From positions 1 through 64,000 of the forward strand of contig JBFIFO010000001.1 of NCBI GenBank assembly GCA_041602815.1: a DNA stretch of 64,000 nucleotides, written 5' to 3'. The translations under genes and the position numbers were made by a program. The stretch's first letter is position 1. Every line of letters begins with the position of its first letter. The DNA comes from GCA-020356105 sp041602815 (GTDB taxonomy: Bacteria; Pseudomonadota; Alphaproteobacteria; UBA8366; JADFVY01). Positions 18,173 through 25,085 of the stretch are shown piece after piece. The notes beneath the pieces were generated by a model. That model was not told the origin of the DNA. It ran no database searches and saw nothing but the letters and a program-made list of their open reading frames with translations.

Positions 18173-18657
18173 CAACGCGCCCTGAATTCGCCCGACTTGC
18201 CGCCGGATTTGTGCGTGAGCCGGATGTCGGCGATGTGCATGCCGCGATCGACGGCCTTGCACATGTCGTAGACGGTAAGCGCGGCGACGGAAACGGCGGT
18301 GAGCGCCTCCATCTCCACCCCGGTGCGGCCGGCAAGCTTGCAGGTCGCGCTGATATCGACCGCGTTGCGTGCCTCGTCCACCGTCAGGTCGACGGTCACC
18401 GAACTGAGAGGCAGTGGATGGCACAGCGGGATCAGGTCCGGGGTGCGCTTGGCGCCCATGATGCCAGCCAGCCGCGCGACCGAGAGGACATCGCCCTTCT
18501 TCACGCCGCCTGAAACGATCATGGCGATGGTCTCGGGCTGCATGATGACGCTGCCGGCCGCGGTGGCGGAGCGTTCGGTCACGTCCTTGCCCGATACATC
18601 GACCATTTGCGCCTTGCCGTGTTTGTCGAAATGGGTGAACTCTGGCATCGCGGTCAT
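18172..18657 (-). CDS. moaC: Cyclic pyranopterin monophosphate synthase MoaC
   Basis: Completes the first phase of molybdenum cofactor synthesis, turning the MoaA product into cyclic pyranopterin monophosphate. The signature blocks are present: MVDVSGKDVTERSATA, MGAKRTPDLIPLCHPL, TGVEMEALTAVSVAAL and YDMCKAVDR with a catalytic Lys/Asp pair. Length 161 aa is usual. It sits 7 bases after trpC and overlaps moeA by one base, so it is probably cotranscribed with trpD-trpC. Confidence 0.96.
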   Translation of the reverse strand: MTAMPEFTHFDKHGKAQMVDVSGKDVTERSATAAGSVIMQPETIAMIVSGGVKKGDVLSVARLAGIMGAKRTPDLIPLCHPLPLSSVTVDLTVDEARNAVDISATCKLAGRTGVEMEALTAVSVAALTVYDMCKAVDRGMHIADIRLTHKSGGKSGEFRAR

Positions 18658-18664
18658 ACCCTCG

Positions 18665-19468
18665 TCAGGCCTGTACCGGATCGGCGAGCAACAGCGCCGT
18701 CGCCGCCGCGACGTCGGCCGACCGCATGAGCGACTCGCCGATCAGGAAGCACCGCGCGCCGGCCCGTGCCATGCGGGCCAGGTCGGCCGGATCGTGCAGG
18801 CCGCTCTCGCAGACCGGTATGCGGTCCGCGGGTACCGCGGGCGCCAGCGCTTCGGTTGTCGCAAGATCGACGGCCAGAGTCTTGAGATTGCGGTTGTTGA
18901 TGCCGAGCAGGCGCGAGCGCAGTTTCAGTGCACGCGTCATCTCCCGGGCATCGTGCACCTCGACCAGAACGTCCATGCCGAGCGAGCGGGCGCCGCCCTC
19001 CAGCTCGGCGGCCTGTTCATCGCCGAGCGCCGCCATGATCAGCAGGATGCAGTCGGCGCCGAGCGCCCGCGACTCGTAGATCTGATAGGGCTCCAGCATG
19101 AAATCCTTGCGCAGGACCGGCAGGTCGCAAGCGCCGCGGGCCGCCACCAGGTCCTCGTCGCGACCCTGAAAGTACGGCCCATCGGTCAGTACGGACAGGC
19201 ATGTCGCGCCGCCGTCGCGATACGCCCGGGCCAGCGCCGGCGGATCGAAGTCGGCGCGGATCAGCCCTTTGCTGGGCGACGCCTTCTTGATTTCGGCGAT
19301 CAGCCCGTACCGGCCAGCGGCCAGCGCGGCGGTCAGCGCATTCGCGAATCCACGGGGCGGTGTCGCGGCGGCCGCACGCGCCTCGATTTCGGCCCACGGG
19401 ACAGCCCGTCTTGCGACCGCGACATGGTCGCGCTTTTCGGCGCAGATGCGGGATAAAACGTCGCTCAT
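18665..19468 (-). CDS. trpC: Indole-3-glycerol phosphate synthase
   Basis: Closes the ring in tryptophan synthesis, converting CdRP to indole-3-glycerol phosphate. The start at 19468 gives MSDVLSRICAEKRD, and the stop of trpD overlaps it as ATGA. TIM-barrel motifs include IAEIKKASPSKG (catalytic Lys), LSVLTDGPYFQG, LPVLRKDFMLEPYQIYE, LLGINNRNLKT and the phosphate site ESGLHDPADL. Length 267 aa. It is a monofunctional TrpC with no TrpF fusion, and trpF, trpB and trpA are not in this window. Confidence 0.96.
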   Translation of the reverse strand: MSDVLSRICAEKRDHVAVARRAVPWAEIEARAAAATPPRGFANALTAALAAGRYGLIAEIKKASPSKGLIRADFDPPALARAYRDGGATCLSVLTDGPYFQGRDEDLVAARGACDLPVLRKDFMLEPYQIYESRALGADCILLIMAALGDEQAAELEGGARSLGMDVLVEVHDAREMTRALKLRSRLLGINNRNLKTLAVDLATTEALAPAVPADRIPVCESGLHDPADLARMARAGARCFLIGESLMRSADVAAATALLLADPVQA

Positions 19469-20505
19469 CGTTGCTCCGCCGCAAGCCCGGCTATCGATAC
19501 GAGCTTGTCGAGCGCCGCCTTGGCCTTGCCCGAGTCGATCGCGGCGGCGGCCTGTTTGGCACCGTCGCGCAGGTCCGACGCCTTGCCGGCGATCAACAGG
19601 GCGGCCGCCGCATTGTATACGGTGATATCGCGATAGGCGCCGTGCGTCCCATCGAGGACGGCACGGAGGGCGACGGCATTCTCTTCCGGCGTGCCGCCCT
19701 TGAGGTCCTCCGGCCGGGCCTCGGCGATACCGGCATCCTCCGGCGTGACCTCGAGTGCGGAAATGGCACCGTCCTTGTATTCCGCGACGTAGCTCACCCC
19801 CGTCGTGGTCAGCTCGTCCAGCCCGTCGCCGCCATGCACCACCCAGACCCGCTCGGCACCGAGATTGCCGAGCACTTCGGCCATCGGTTCGATCCAGTGG
19901 CGCGAGAAACAACCGACGAGCAGCCGCTTGACGCCGGCAGGATTGGACAGCGGGCCCAGAATATTGAAGATCGTGCGCGTGCCGAGCTCGACGCGCGTCG
20001 GCCCGACGTTACGCATCGCACCGTGGTGCCGCTGCGCCATCAGGAAGCCGATGTTCGCCTCGCGGATTGCCTGCTCGACCTTCGTGAAATCCGCCTCGAT
20101 GTCGACGCCCAGCGCCGACAGTACGTCGGCCGATCCCGATCTCGACGAGGCGGCACGGTTGCCGTGCTTGGCGACTGGCACACCGCAGCCGGCCACCACA
20201 AGAGCCGCCGCGGTGGACACGTTGTAGGTGCCGGACGCGTCGCCACCGGTGCCAACGATATCTATCGCATCCTTCGGCGCCGGCATGGGCACCGCCTTTG
20301 CCCGCATCACGCGCACGGCGCCGGTGATCTCCGCCACGGTCTCGCCGCGCACCCGCAGCGCCATCAGGAAGGCGCCCATCTGAGACGGCGTCGCGTCTCC
20401 GGACATCATGATGTCGAAGGCGCGTTCCGATTCCGCTTCGGTCAGCGGCTTGCCATCGGCAACCTTGCCGAGCAGCCCCCTGAAATCCTCCATATCCCCT
20501 GTCAT
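19465..20505 (-). CDS. trpD: Anthranilate phosphoribosyltransferase
   Basis: Adds phosphoribose from PRPP to anthranilate. The start at 20505 (MTGDMEDF) is preferred. An ATG 12 bases downstream, with AGGGG just before it, is a good alternative. Family motifs are VGTGGDASGTYNVST (PRPP site), VAKHGNRAASSRSGSADVL, LMAQRHHGAMRNVGPTR and NILGPLSNPA. Length 346 aa. It is first in a trpD-trpC-moaC-moeA run. Its partner trpG is separated from it by an opposite-strand DUF1330 gene. Confidence 0.96.
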   Translation of the reverse strand: MTGDMEDFRGLLGKVADGKPLTEAESERAFDIMMSGDATPSQMGAFLMALRVRGETVAEITGAVRVMRAKAVPMPAPKDAIDIVGTGGDASGTYNVSTAAALVVAGCGVPVAKHGNRAASSRSGSADVLSALGVDIEADFTKVEQAIREANIGFLMAQRHHGAMRNVGPTRVELGTRTIFNILGPLSNPAGVKRLLVGCFSRHWIEPMAEVLGNLGAERVWVVHGGDGLDELTTTGVSYVAEYKDGAISALEVTPEDAGIAEARPEDLKGGTPEENAVALRAVLDGTHGAYRDITVYNAAAALLIAGKASDLRDGAKQAAAAIDSGKAKAALDKLVSIAGLAAEQR

Positions 20506-20697
20506 GCGGGTGCCCCGGTCTTCTGTCGTGATGCCTGATATAACAGCCGAATGGGCGAATCGACCACAAAAGTTTGATAGCTGTCGGTGATTTCGAAACT
20601 CGCGGAAACGTGCGTTTCGGACTAGCCTGTTGTGCGGCGCTGCAACTGGCCGCAGTCGAGACAGGCGCAACCAGGAGCCACAGAGGGAGGAAAATCC

Positions 20698-21024
20698 ATG
20701 TCCGTATACGTCATCGCCATCGTGAAGGTCACCGACGACAGCTGGATCCCGGATTACGCAGGCGCGGTCCACGAAATCGCCGCCCGGCACGGCGGTCGGT
20801 ATCTATCGCGCAGCGGCAACATAACGACTGTCGAGGGCAAGCCCCTGGATGCGAATGTGATCGCACTGATCGAGTTCCCGTCGCTGGATGCCGCCCAGGC
20901 ATTCTATGACGACCCGGATTACGCGCCCTATCTGAAGGCCCGCATCGCCGGAACCGTCAGCGGGCTTTACGCCATCGACGATACCGACGCCACCGGCGGG
21001 ATTCCTTACCTTCCCAAAGGCTGA
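20698..21024 (+). CDS. DUF1330 family protein
   Basis: Small cytosolic protein of 108 aa with the dimeric alpha/beta-barrel fold of DUF1330. The conserved blocks YLSRSGNITTVEGKP, ALIEFPSLDAAQAFYDDPDYAPYL and KARIAGT are visible. Function is unknown for the family. The ATG at 20698 follows GGGAGG by 7 bases, so it is a better start than the upstream ATG at 20632. It lies on the opposite strand between trpD and trpG, and its stop is only 1 base from the trpG stop. It looks like an insertion into the trp cluster. Confidence 0.85.
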   Translation: MSVYVIAIVKVTDDSWIPDYAGAVHEIAARHGGRYLSRSGNITTVEGKPLDANVIALIEFPSLDAAQAFYDDPDYAPYLKARIAGTVSGLYAIDDTDATGGIPYLPKG

Positions 21025-21025
21025 A

Positions 21026-21610
21026 TTACGCGTACACGACCTCGTGACCCGCAAGCTTGAGGAAATTGGCCAGCAGGTCGTGTCCGTGTTCGGTGGCGAT
21101 GCTTTCCGGATGGAACTGCACGCCGTGCACCGGCAGATCCCGATGCTGCAGGCCCATGATCAGGCCGTCGTCGGACTCCGCTGTCACCTCGAAACAGTCC
21201 GGCAGGCCGTCGCGCGCGACCACGAGCGAATGGTAACGGGTCGCGGGGAAGGGGGCCGGCAGGCCCGCGAATACGCCGGCGCCCCTGTGATGTATCTGGC
21301 TGACCTTGCCGTGCATCGGCAGCGTGCGCACGATCGTCCCGCCGAAGGCCTGGCCGATCGCCTGATGTCCGAGACACACGCCGAGCAACGGCACCTTGCC
21401 GGCGGCGGCCCGGACCAGCTCGAGGCAGATCCCGGCCCTGTCGGGATCGCACGGGCCCGGCGAAATGACGATCCCCTCGGCCTTCAGGGCCAGCGCTTCG
21501 TCTACGGTGATCGCGTCATTTCGACGCACAGTGACCTCCGCCCCGAGTTCGCCCAGGAAGTGCACGAGGTTGTATGTGAAGCTGTCGTAATTGTCGATTA
21601 GCAGAAACAT
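21026..21610 (-). CDS. trpG: Anthranilate synthase component II (glutamine amidotransferase)
   Basis: Supplies ammonia from glutamine to TrpE for anthranilate synthesis. It is a class I amidotransferase. The N-terminal IDNYDSFTYNLVHFLGELG is family-specific, the nucleophile is Cys79 (GVCLGHQ), and the His/Glu pair is in VQFHPES. Length 194 aa. In related genomes it usually follows trpE directly. Here 5 kb of copper-resistance and deacetylase genes lies between them, so trpG needs its own promoter in the 197-base region shared with copZ. Confidence 0.96.
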   Translation of the reverse strand: MFLLIDNYDSFTYNLVHFLGELGAEVTVRRNDAITVDEALALKAEGIVISPGPCDPDRAGICLELVRAAAGKVPLLGVCLGHQAIGQAFGGTIVRTLPMHGKVSQIHHRGAGVFAGLPAPFPATRYHSLVVARDGLPDCFEVTAESDDGLIMGLQHRDLPVHGVQFHPESIATEHGHDLLANFLKLAGHEVVYA

Positions 21611-21706
21611 ATCAATCCCTTGGCGCCAACGGCGACGGCACCGGACGGCGGTTTATAGCAGTGTTCGACCGGGGACGGAAGGGACGCGTTGTCGGCAGCT
21701 TCCGAT

Positions 21707-21727
21707 ACTTTCCAGTTTTTGGAAAGT
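21707..21727. promoter_or_regulatory. Second CueR-like inverted repeat
   Basis: ACTTTCCA (21707-21714), a 5-base GTTTT centre and TGGAAAGT (21720-21727) form a perfect 8-bp dyad. The core TTCCAG-TTT-TTGGAA differs by one base from the copZ operator, whose centre is 30 bases away. No good -35/-10 pair flanks it on the plus strand. It lies on the trpG side of the divergent region. Confidence 0.45.
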
Positions 21728-21733
21728 TTGCCA

Positions 21734-21764
21734 TTGACCTTCCAGTTTCTGGAACCCTTATGTA
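21734..21764 (+). promoter_or_regulatory. CueR-type (MerR family) promoter and operator of copZ-copA-cueR
   Basis: The -35 is TTGACC (21734-21739) and the -10 is TATGTA (21759-21764). The spacer is 19 bases, the overlong spacing diagnostic of MerR-family activation. Inside it TTCCAG-TTT-CTGGAA (21740-21754) is a perfect inverted repeat matching the CueR operator pattern (CCTTCC...GGAAGG type). Copper-bound CueR would untwist the spacer to start transcription. The layout is seen directly. Binding by the CueR encoded at 24571 is inferred. Confidence 0.85.
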
Positions 21765-21807
21765 TGTCGCCGACAGTTTCCATCGCTGATACGGAAGGGA
21801 TACGGCC

Positions 21808-22032
21808 GTGACTGGATCGACGACGAAGACGGTGACTCTGAAAATCGAGGGCATGACCTGCGGCCATTGCGTGGCGCGCGTGCAGAAGGCGCTCGATATG
21901 GCATCCGGCGTGCGCGCCGCGAAGGTCGATCTTGCAGCGGGAACTGCGGAGGTCCAGTTCGACGGCGAAACCGATGCGTCGACGCTGATCGGTGTGGTCG
22001 GGGCCGCGGGCTACACAGCCCAGGCCGCGTGA
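21808..22032 (+). CDS. copZ: Copper chaperone CopZ (heavy-metal-associated domain)
   Basis: 74-aa single HMA-domain protein that binds Cu(I) and hands it to the CopA ATPase. The metal loop is GMTCGHC near residues 15-21, followed by VARVQKAL and a C-terminal GYTA typical of CopZ. The start is a GTG at 21808 with GGAAGGGA about 10 bases upstream. It is first in a copZ-copA-cueR run under the CueR-type promoter, and 59 bases separate it from copA. Confidence 0.93.
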   Translation: MTGSTTKTVTLKIEGMTCGHCVARVQKALDMASGVRAAKVDLAAGTAEVQFDGETDASTLIGVVGAAGYTAQAA

Positions 22033-22091
22033 CGGGACCGTCGCCGCAATGACCGTTCGAATTGTCGGGTAAGAGTTAAGAGGAGTCTCAG

Positions 22092-24527
22092 ATGACCGCG
22101 GCACATACGGCCGACACAGCCGATCACCCGGCACCGAAGCACGCCACCCGCCATGCGCGGCTCAAGGTGGAGGGCATGACCTGCAGCGCCTGCGTCGGCC
22201 ACGTGGAACGGGCGCTGAAGGCGGTGCCGGGTGTCAGCGCGGCGTCGGTCAACCTCGGCACCGAGCAGGCCGATGTCGACTTTGCGGATGGCGTCGCAGT
22301 CGACGCGCTGGCCCGCGCGGTCGAGGACGCAGGCTACGGGGTGACCAGGAGCGAAATAACGCTGTCGGTTTCCGGCATGACTTGCGCCGCCTGCGTGGGC
22401 CATGTCGAACGTGCGCTGAAGGGCGTGCCGGGGGTGCTTGACGCCAGTGTCAACCTCGGCACCGAAACCGCACGGATCACTGGGCTCGGAGTCGAGCCGG
22501 CGGATCTCGTCGCCGCGGTCGAAGGGGCCGGATACGGCGCCGAGATCTCCGACGGCGGCGCACCGGCGGAGGAGGCGGAGCGAGCGGCCGACCGACGGGA
22601 GATGCTGCTGGTCCTGGCATCGGCGTTGCTGACCGTGCCGCTCGTCGTGCCGATGTTCGGGGAATTCGCGGGATGGCACTTCGCCCTCCCCGGCGTGTGG
22701 CAACTCGCCGTCGGCGGCATCGTCCAGTTCGTCATCGGCTGGAACTTCTATGTCGGGGCCTGGAAGGCGCTCAAGTCGCTGACCGGAACGATGGATCTGC
22801 TGGTCGCATTGGGCACCAGCGCGGCCTATGGACTCAGCACCTACAACCTGTTTCTTGCGTCGCCGGGCGTCGAGGCGCATCTGTATTTCGAGGCGGCCGC
22901 TGTCATCATCACCCTGATCAAGCTCGGCAAATGGCTCGAAGCCAGGGCCAGGCGCGGCACGTCGGCGGCGATCCGCCAGCTCATGAAACTGCGGCCGGAG
23001 CAGGCGCATGTCGAACGCGACGGTGTCGTCGTAACGATTTCGGCGGCGGCGGTGCGGACCGGAGAGATCGTTGTCGTCCGGCCGGGCGAGCGAATTCCGG
23101 TCGACGGCACCGTGGCAAGCGGCGACAGTGCGGTCGACGAGTCGCTGCTGACCGGGGAAAGCATTCCGGTTCACAAGGCGTCGGGCGATCGCGTCACTGG
23201 CGGCAGCGTCAACGGTGACGGACTGCTGCGCATCGAAACCACCACCGTCGGCAAGGATTCGATGCTGGAGCGCATCATCGCCCTCATCGAAAGCGCGCAG
23301 GCGGCGAAACCCCCGGTGCAGCGCCTGGTCGACCGCGTAACCAACGTGTTCGTGCCGGTGGTCGTCGTGATCGCGATCGTCGCCTGGGCCGGCTGGCTGC
23401 TGAGCGGCGGCACCATGGAGCAAAGCATCATCGCCGCCGTCTCCGTGCTGGTCATCGCGTGCCCGTGTGCGCTCGGGCTCGCCACCCCGACGGCGATCAT
23501 GGCGGGAACCGGCGCGGCCGCGCGTGCCGGCATCCTGATCAAGGATGTCGAGGCGCTGGAGCGGGCGGGTGCCGTCGACACCATCATCTTCGACAAGACG
23601 GGGACCCTGACCGTGGGCCGCCCCGAGGTGACCGACATCGTTGCCGCGGCGGGCGTCGATGAGGCGAGCCTGTTGCGCCTCGCGGCCTCGGCGCAGCAGG
23701 GCAGCGAGCATCCGTTGGCCAAGGCCGTGCTCGAAGAGGCAGCGGCCCGCGGGCTTGATCTCCAGGCCGTGGAGAGCTTCAGTCGCATCGGCGGTCGCGG
23801 TCTGACCGCGCGCGTTGGCGGCACGGGGCTGTGGATCGGCAACCGCAGCCTGATGGCCGAGGCTGGCGCCGACACCGGACCGCTGGAGGACCGCGTGGCC
23901 GGGCTGGAAAATGACGGCAAGACCGTGATGTGGGTCGCAGCCGAGGACGGCCGAATGCAGGGTGCCATCGCCGTCGCCGACCAGCTGCGCGACGAGGCGG
24001 CGCAGGCCCTGGAGATCCTGCACAGGCGCGGCGTCGCGGTGATGATGCTGACGGGCGACAATGCCCGCACCGCGCAGGCGATCGCGTCACGTCTGGGACT
24101 CGACGATTTCCGGGCGGAAGTGCTTCCGGAGGACAAGGCCGCCGAGGTCGAGCGGCTACGCCGCGAGGGGCGGGTGGTCGCCATGGTCGGCGATGGCGTC
24201 AATGACGCCCCGGCGCTGGCTGCCGCCGACATCGGCATCGCCATGGGCAGCGGCACCGACATCGCCATGGAGACCGCCGGGATTACCCTCATGCGGCCGG
24301 ATCCGCGACTCGCTGCCGACGCGATCCACGTCAGCCGGGCGACCGGACGCAAGATTTACCAGAACCTGTTCTGGGCGTTCATCTACAACATCGTCGGGAT
24401 TCCGTTGGCCGCGTTCGGCTTTCTCAGCCCGATCATCGCCGGTGCCGCAATGGCGTTCAGCAGCGTCAGCGTCGTCACCAATGCCCTGACGTTGCGCCGG
24501 TGGAAGGCAACGGCATCGTCTAAATAA
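22092..24527 (+). CDS. copA: Cu(I)-exporting P1B-type ATPase
   Basis: Pumps Cu(I) out of the cytoplasm using ATP. Two N-terminal HMA domains carry GMTCSAC (about residues 28-34) and GMTCAAC (about 96-102). The actuator TGES motif is followed by the membrane metal site Cys457-Pro-Cys459 in a CPCALGLA helix. The phosphorylated Asp501 lies in DKTGTLT, then SEHPLA (nucleotide binding) and GDGVNDAPALAAADIG. Length 811 aa is normal. Cytoplasmic copper would reach it through the adjacent CopZ. Confidence 0.97.
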   Translation: MTAAHTADTADHPAPKHATRHARLKVEGMTCSACVGHVERALKAVPGVSAASVNLGTEQADVDFADGVAVDALARAVEDAGYGVTRSEITLSVSGMTCAACVGHVERALKGVPGVLDASVNLGTETARITGLGVEPADLVAAVEGAGYGAEISDGGAPAEEAERAADRREMLLVLASALLTVPLVVPMFGEFAGWHFALPGVWQLAVGGIVQFVIGWNFYVGAWKALKSLTGTMDLLVALGTSAAYGLSTYNLFLASPGVEAHLYFEAAAVIITLIKLGKWLEARARRGTSAAIRQLMKLRPEQAHVERDGVVVTISAAAVRTGEIVVVRPGERIPVDGTVASGDSAVDESLLTGESIPVHKASGDRVTGGSVNGDGLLRIETTTVGKDSMLERIIALIESAQAAKPPVQRLVDRVTNVFVPVVVVIAIVAWAGWLLSGGTMEQSIIAAVSVLVIACPCALGLATPTAIMAGTGAAARAGILIKDVEALERAGAVDTIIFDKTGTLTVGRPEVTDIVAAAGVDEASLLRLAASAQQGSEHPLAKAVLEEAAARGLDLQAVESFSRIGGRGLTARVGGTGLWIGNRSLMAEAGADTGPLEDRVAGLENDGKTVMWVAAEDGRMQGAIAVADQLRDEAAQALEILHRRGVAVMMLTGDNARTAQAIASRLGLDDFRAEVLPEDKAAEVERLRREGRVVAMVGDGVNDAPALAAADIGIAMGSGTDIAMETAGITLMRPDPRLAADAIHVSRATGRKIYQNLFWAFIYNIVGIPLAAFGFLSPIIAGAAMAFSSVSVVTNALTLRRWKATASSK

Positions 24528-24570
24528 GTTAATAATATCAGAAAAATGTAGCGGGAAACGGAGCGTTTAG

Positions 24571-24972
24571 ATGAATATTGGACAAGCGGCGAGGCAGTCG
24601 AATGTGAGTGCCAAGACGATCCGCTATTACGAGAGCATCGGCCTGATCGCACCGGCCAGCCGCACGGAAAGCGGTTACCGGACCTACAGCGAAAAAGACG
24701 TGCAGACTCTCAGCTTCATCCACCATGCCCGGAACCTGGGGTTCAGCGTCAAGGACGTGTCGATGCTGCTGGATCTGTGGCGCGACCAGAAACGTGCCAG
24801 CGCCGACGTGAAGGCGCTGGCCACGGCCCATATCGCCGCAGTCGACCGCAAGATCGAGGAGCTGCAGCGGATGCGGGATACGCTGCTGGATCTGACGCAT
24901 CGCTGCCACGGCGACGACCGGCCGGACTGCCCGATCCTCGAAGGGCTGGCCGGCCAACTGGTCGATGCCTGA
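24571..24972 (+). CDS. cueR: Cu(I)-responsive MerR-family regulator CueR
   Basis: Activates copper-efflux genes when it binds Cu(I). The N-terminal winged helix contains NVSAKTIRYYESIGL and SGYRTYSEKDV, followed by a dimerisation coiled coil. The C-terminal metal loop is C-x7-C with Cys112 and Cys120, the same spacing and numbering as the E. coli CueR ligands, which supports a +1 metal ion. Length 133 aa. It is last in the copZ-copA-cueR run, 43 bases after copA, so a feedback loop is likely. A perfect inverted repeat spans its stop codon. Confidence 0.94.
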   Translation: MNIGQAARQSNVSAKTIRYYESIGLIAPASRTESGYRTYSEKDVQTLSFIHHARNLGFSVKDVSMLLDLWRDQKRASADVKALATAHIAAVDRKIEELQRMRDTLLDLTHRCHGDDRPDCPILEGLAGQLVDA

Positions 24973-24981
24973 CAGGCATCG
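24963..24981. terminator. Inverted repeat across the cueR stop codon
   Basis: CGATGCCTG and CAGGCATCG are perfect complements around a single central base, with the TGA stop in the centre. As RNA it would form a 7-bp stem with a 5-base loop. No U-tract follows, so it may be a Rho-dependent end, a weak terminator or a protein site. Confidence 0.35.
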
Positions 24982-25053
24982 TCGGAAAAACGCAAGATCT
25001 CAACGATTTTGAAACGGTTGGCCGGTAACGCTTTCCCCGTTACCCTGTGGGAT

Positions 25054-25083
25054 GCGGGATATGCGAGGGCGGGATATGCGAGG
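25054..25083. repeat. Exact 15-bp tandem direct repeat
   Basis: GCGGGATATGCGAGG occurs twice in a row at 25054-25068 and 25069-25083, immediately before the ATG of the polysaccharide deacetylase gene. Each copy offers a GAGG-type ribosome site; the second copy is the one next to the start. Fifteen is a multiple of three, so if translation begins at the upstream GTG (25047) the repeat would add five residues per copy. Confidence 0.9.
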
Positions 25084-25085
25084 GA

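Noticed and set aside
16955..18424. Longer moeA frame reading through moaC
   Set aside because: moaC occupies that DNA in another frame with clear motifs; the moeA ATG at 18172 overlaps its stop.
22011..24352. Long minus-strand frames opposite copA
   Set aside because: No family resemblance, and the plus strand encodes an unmistakable P1B ATPase. High GC at third positions opens the antisense frame.
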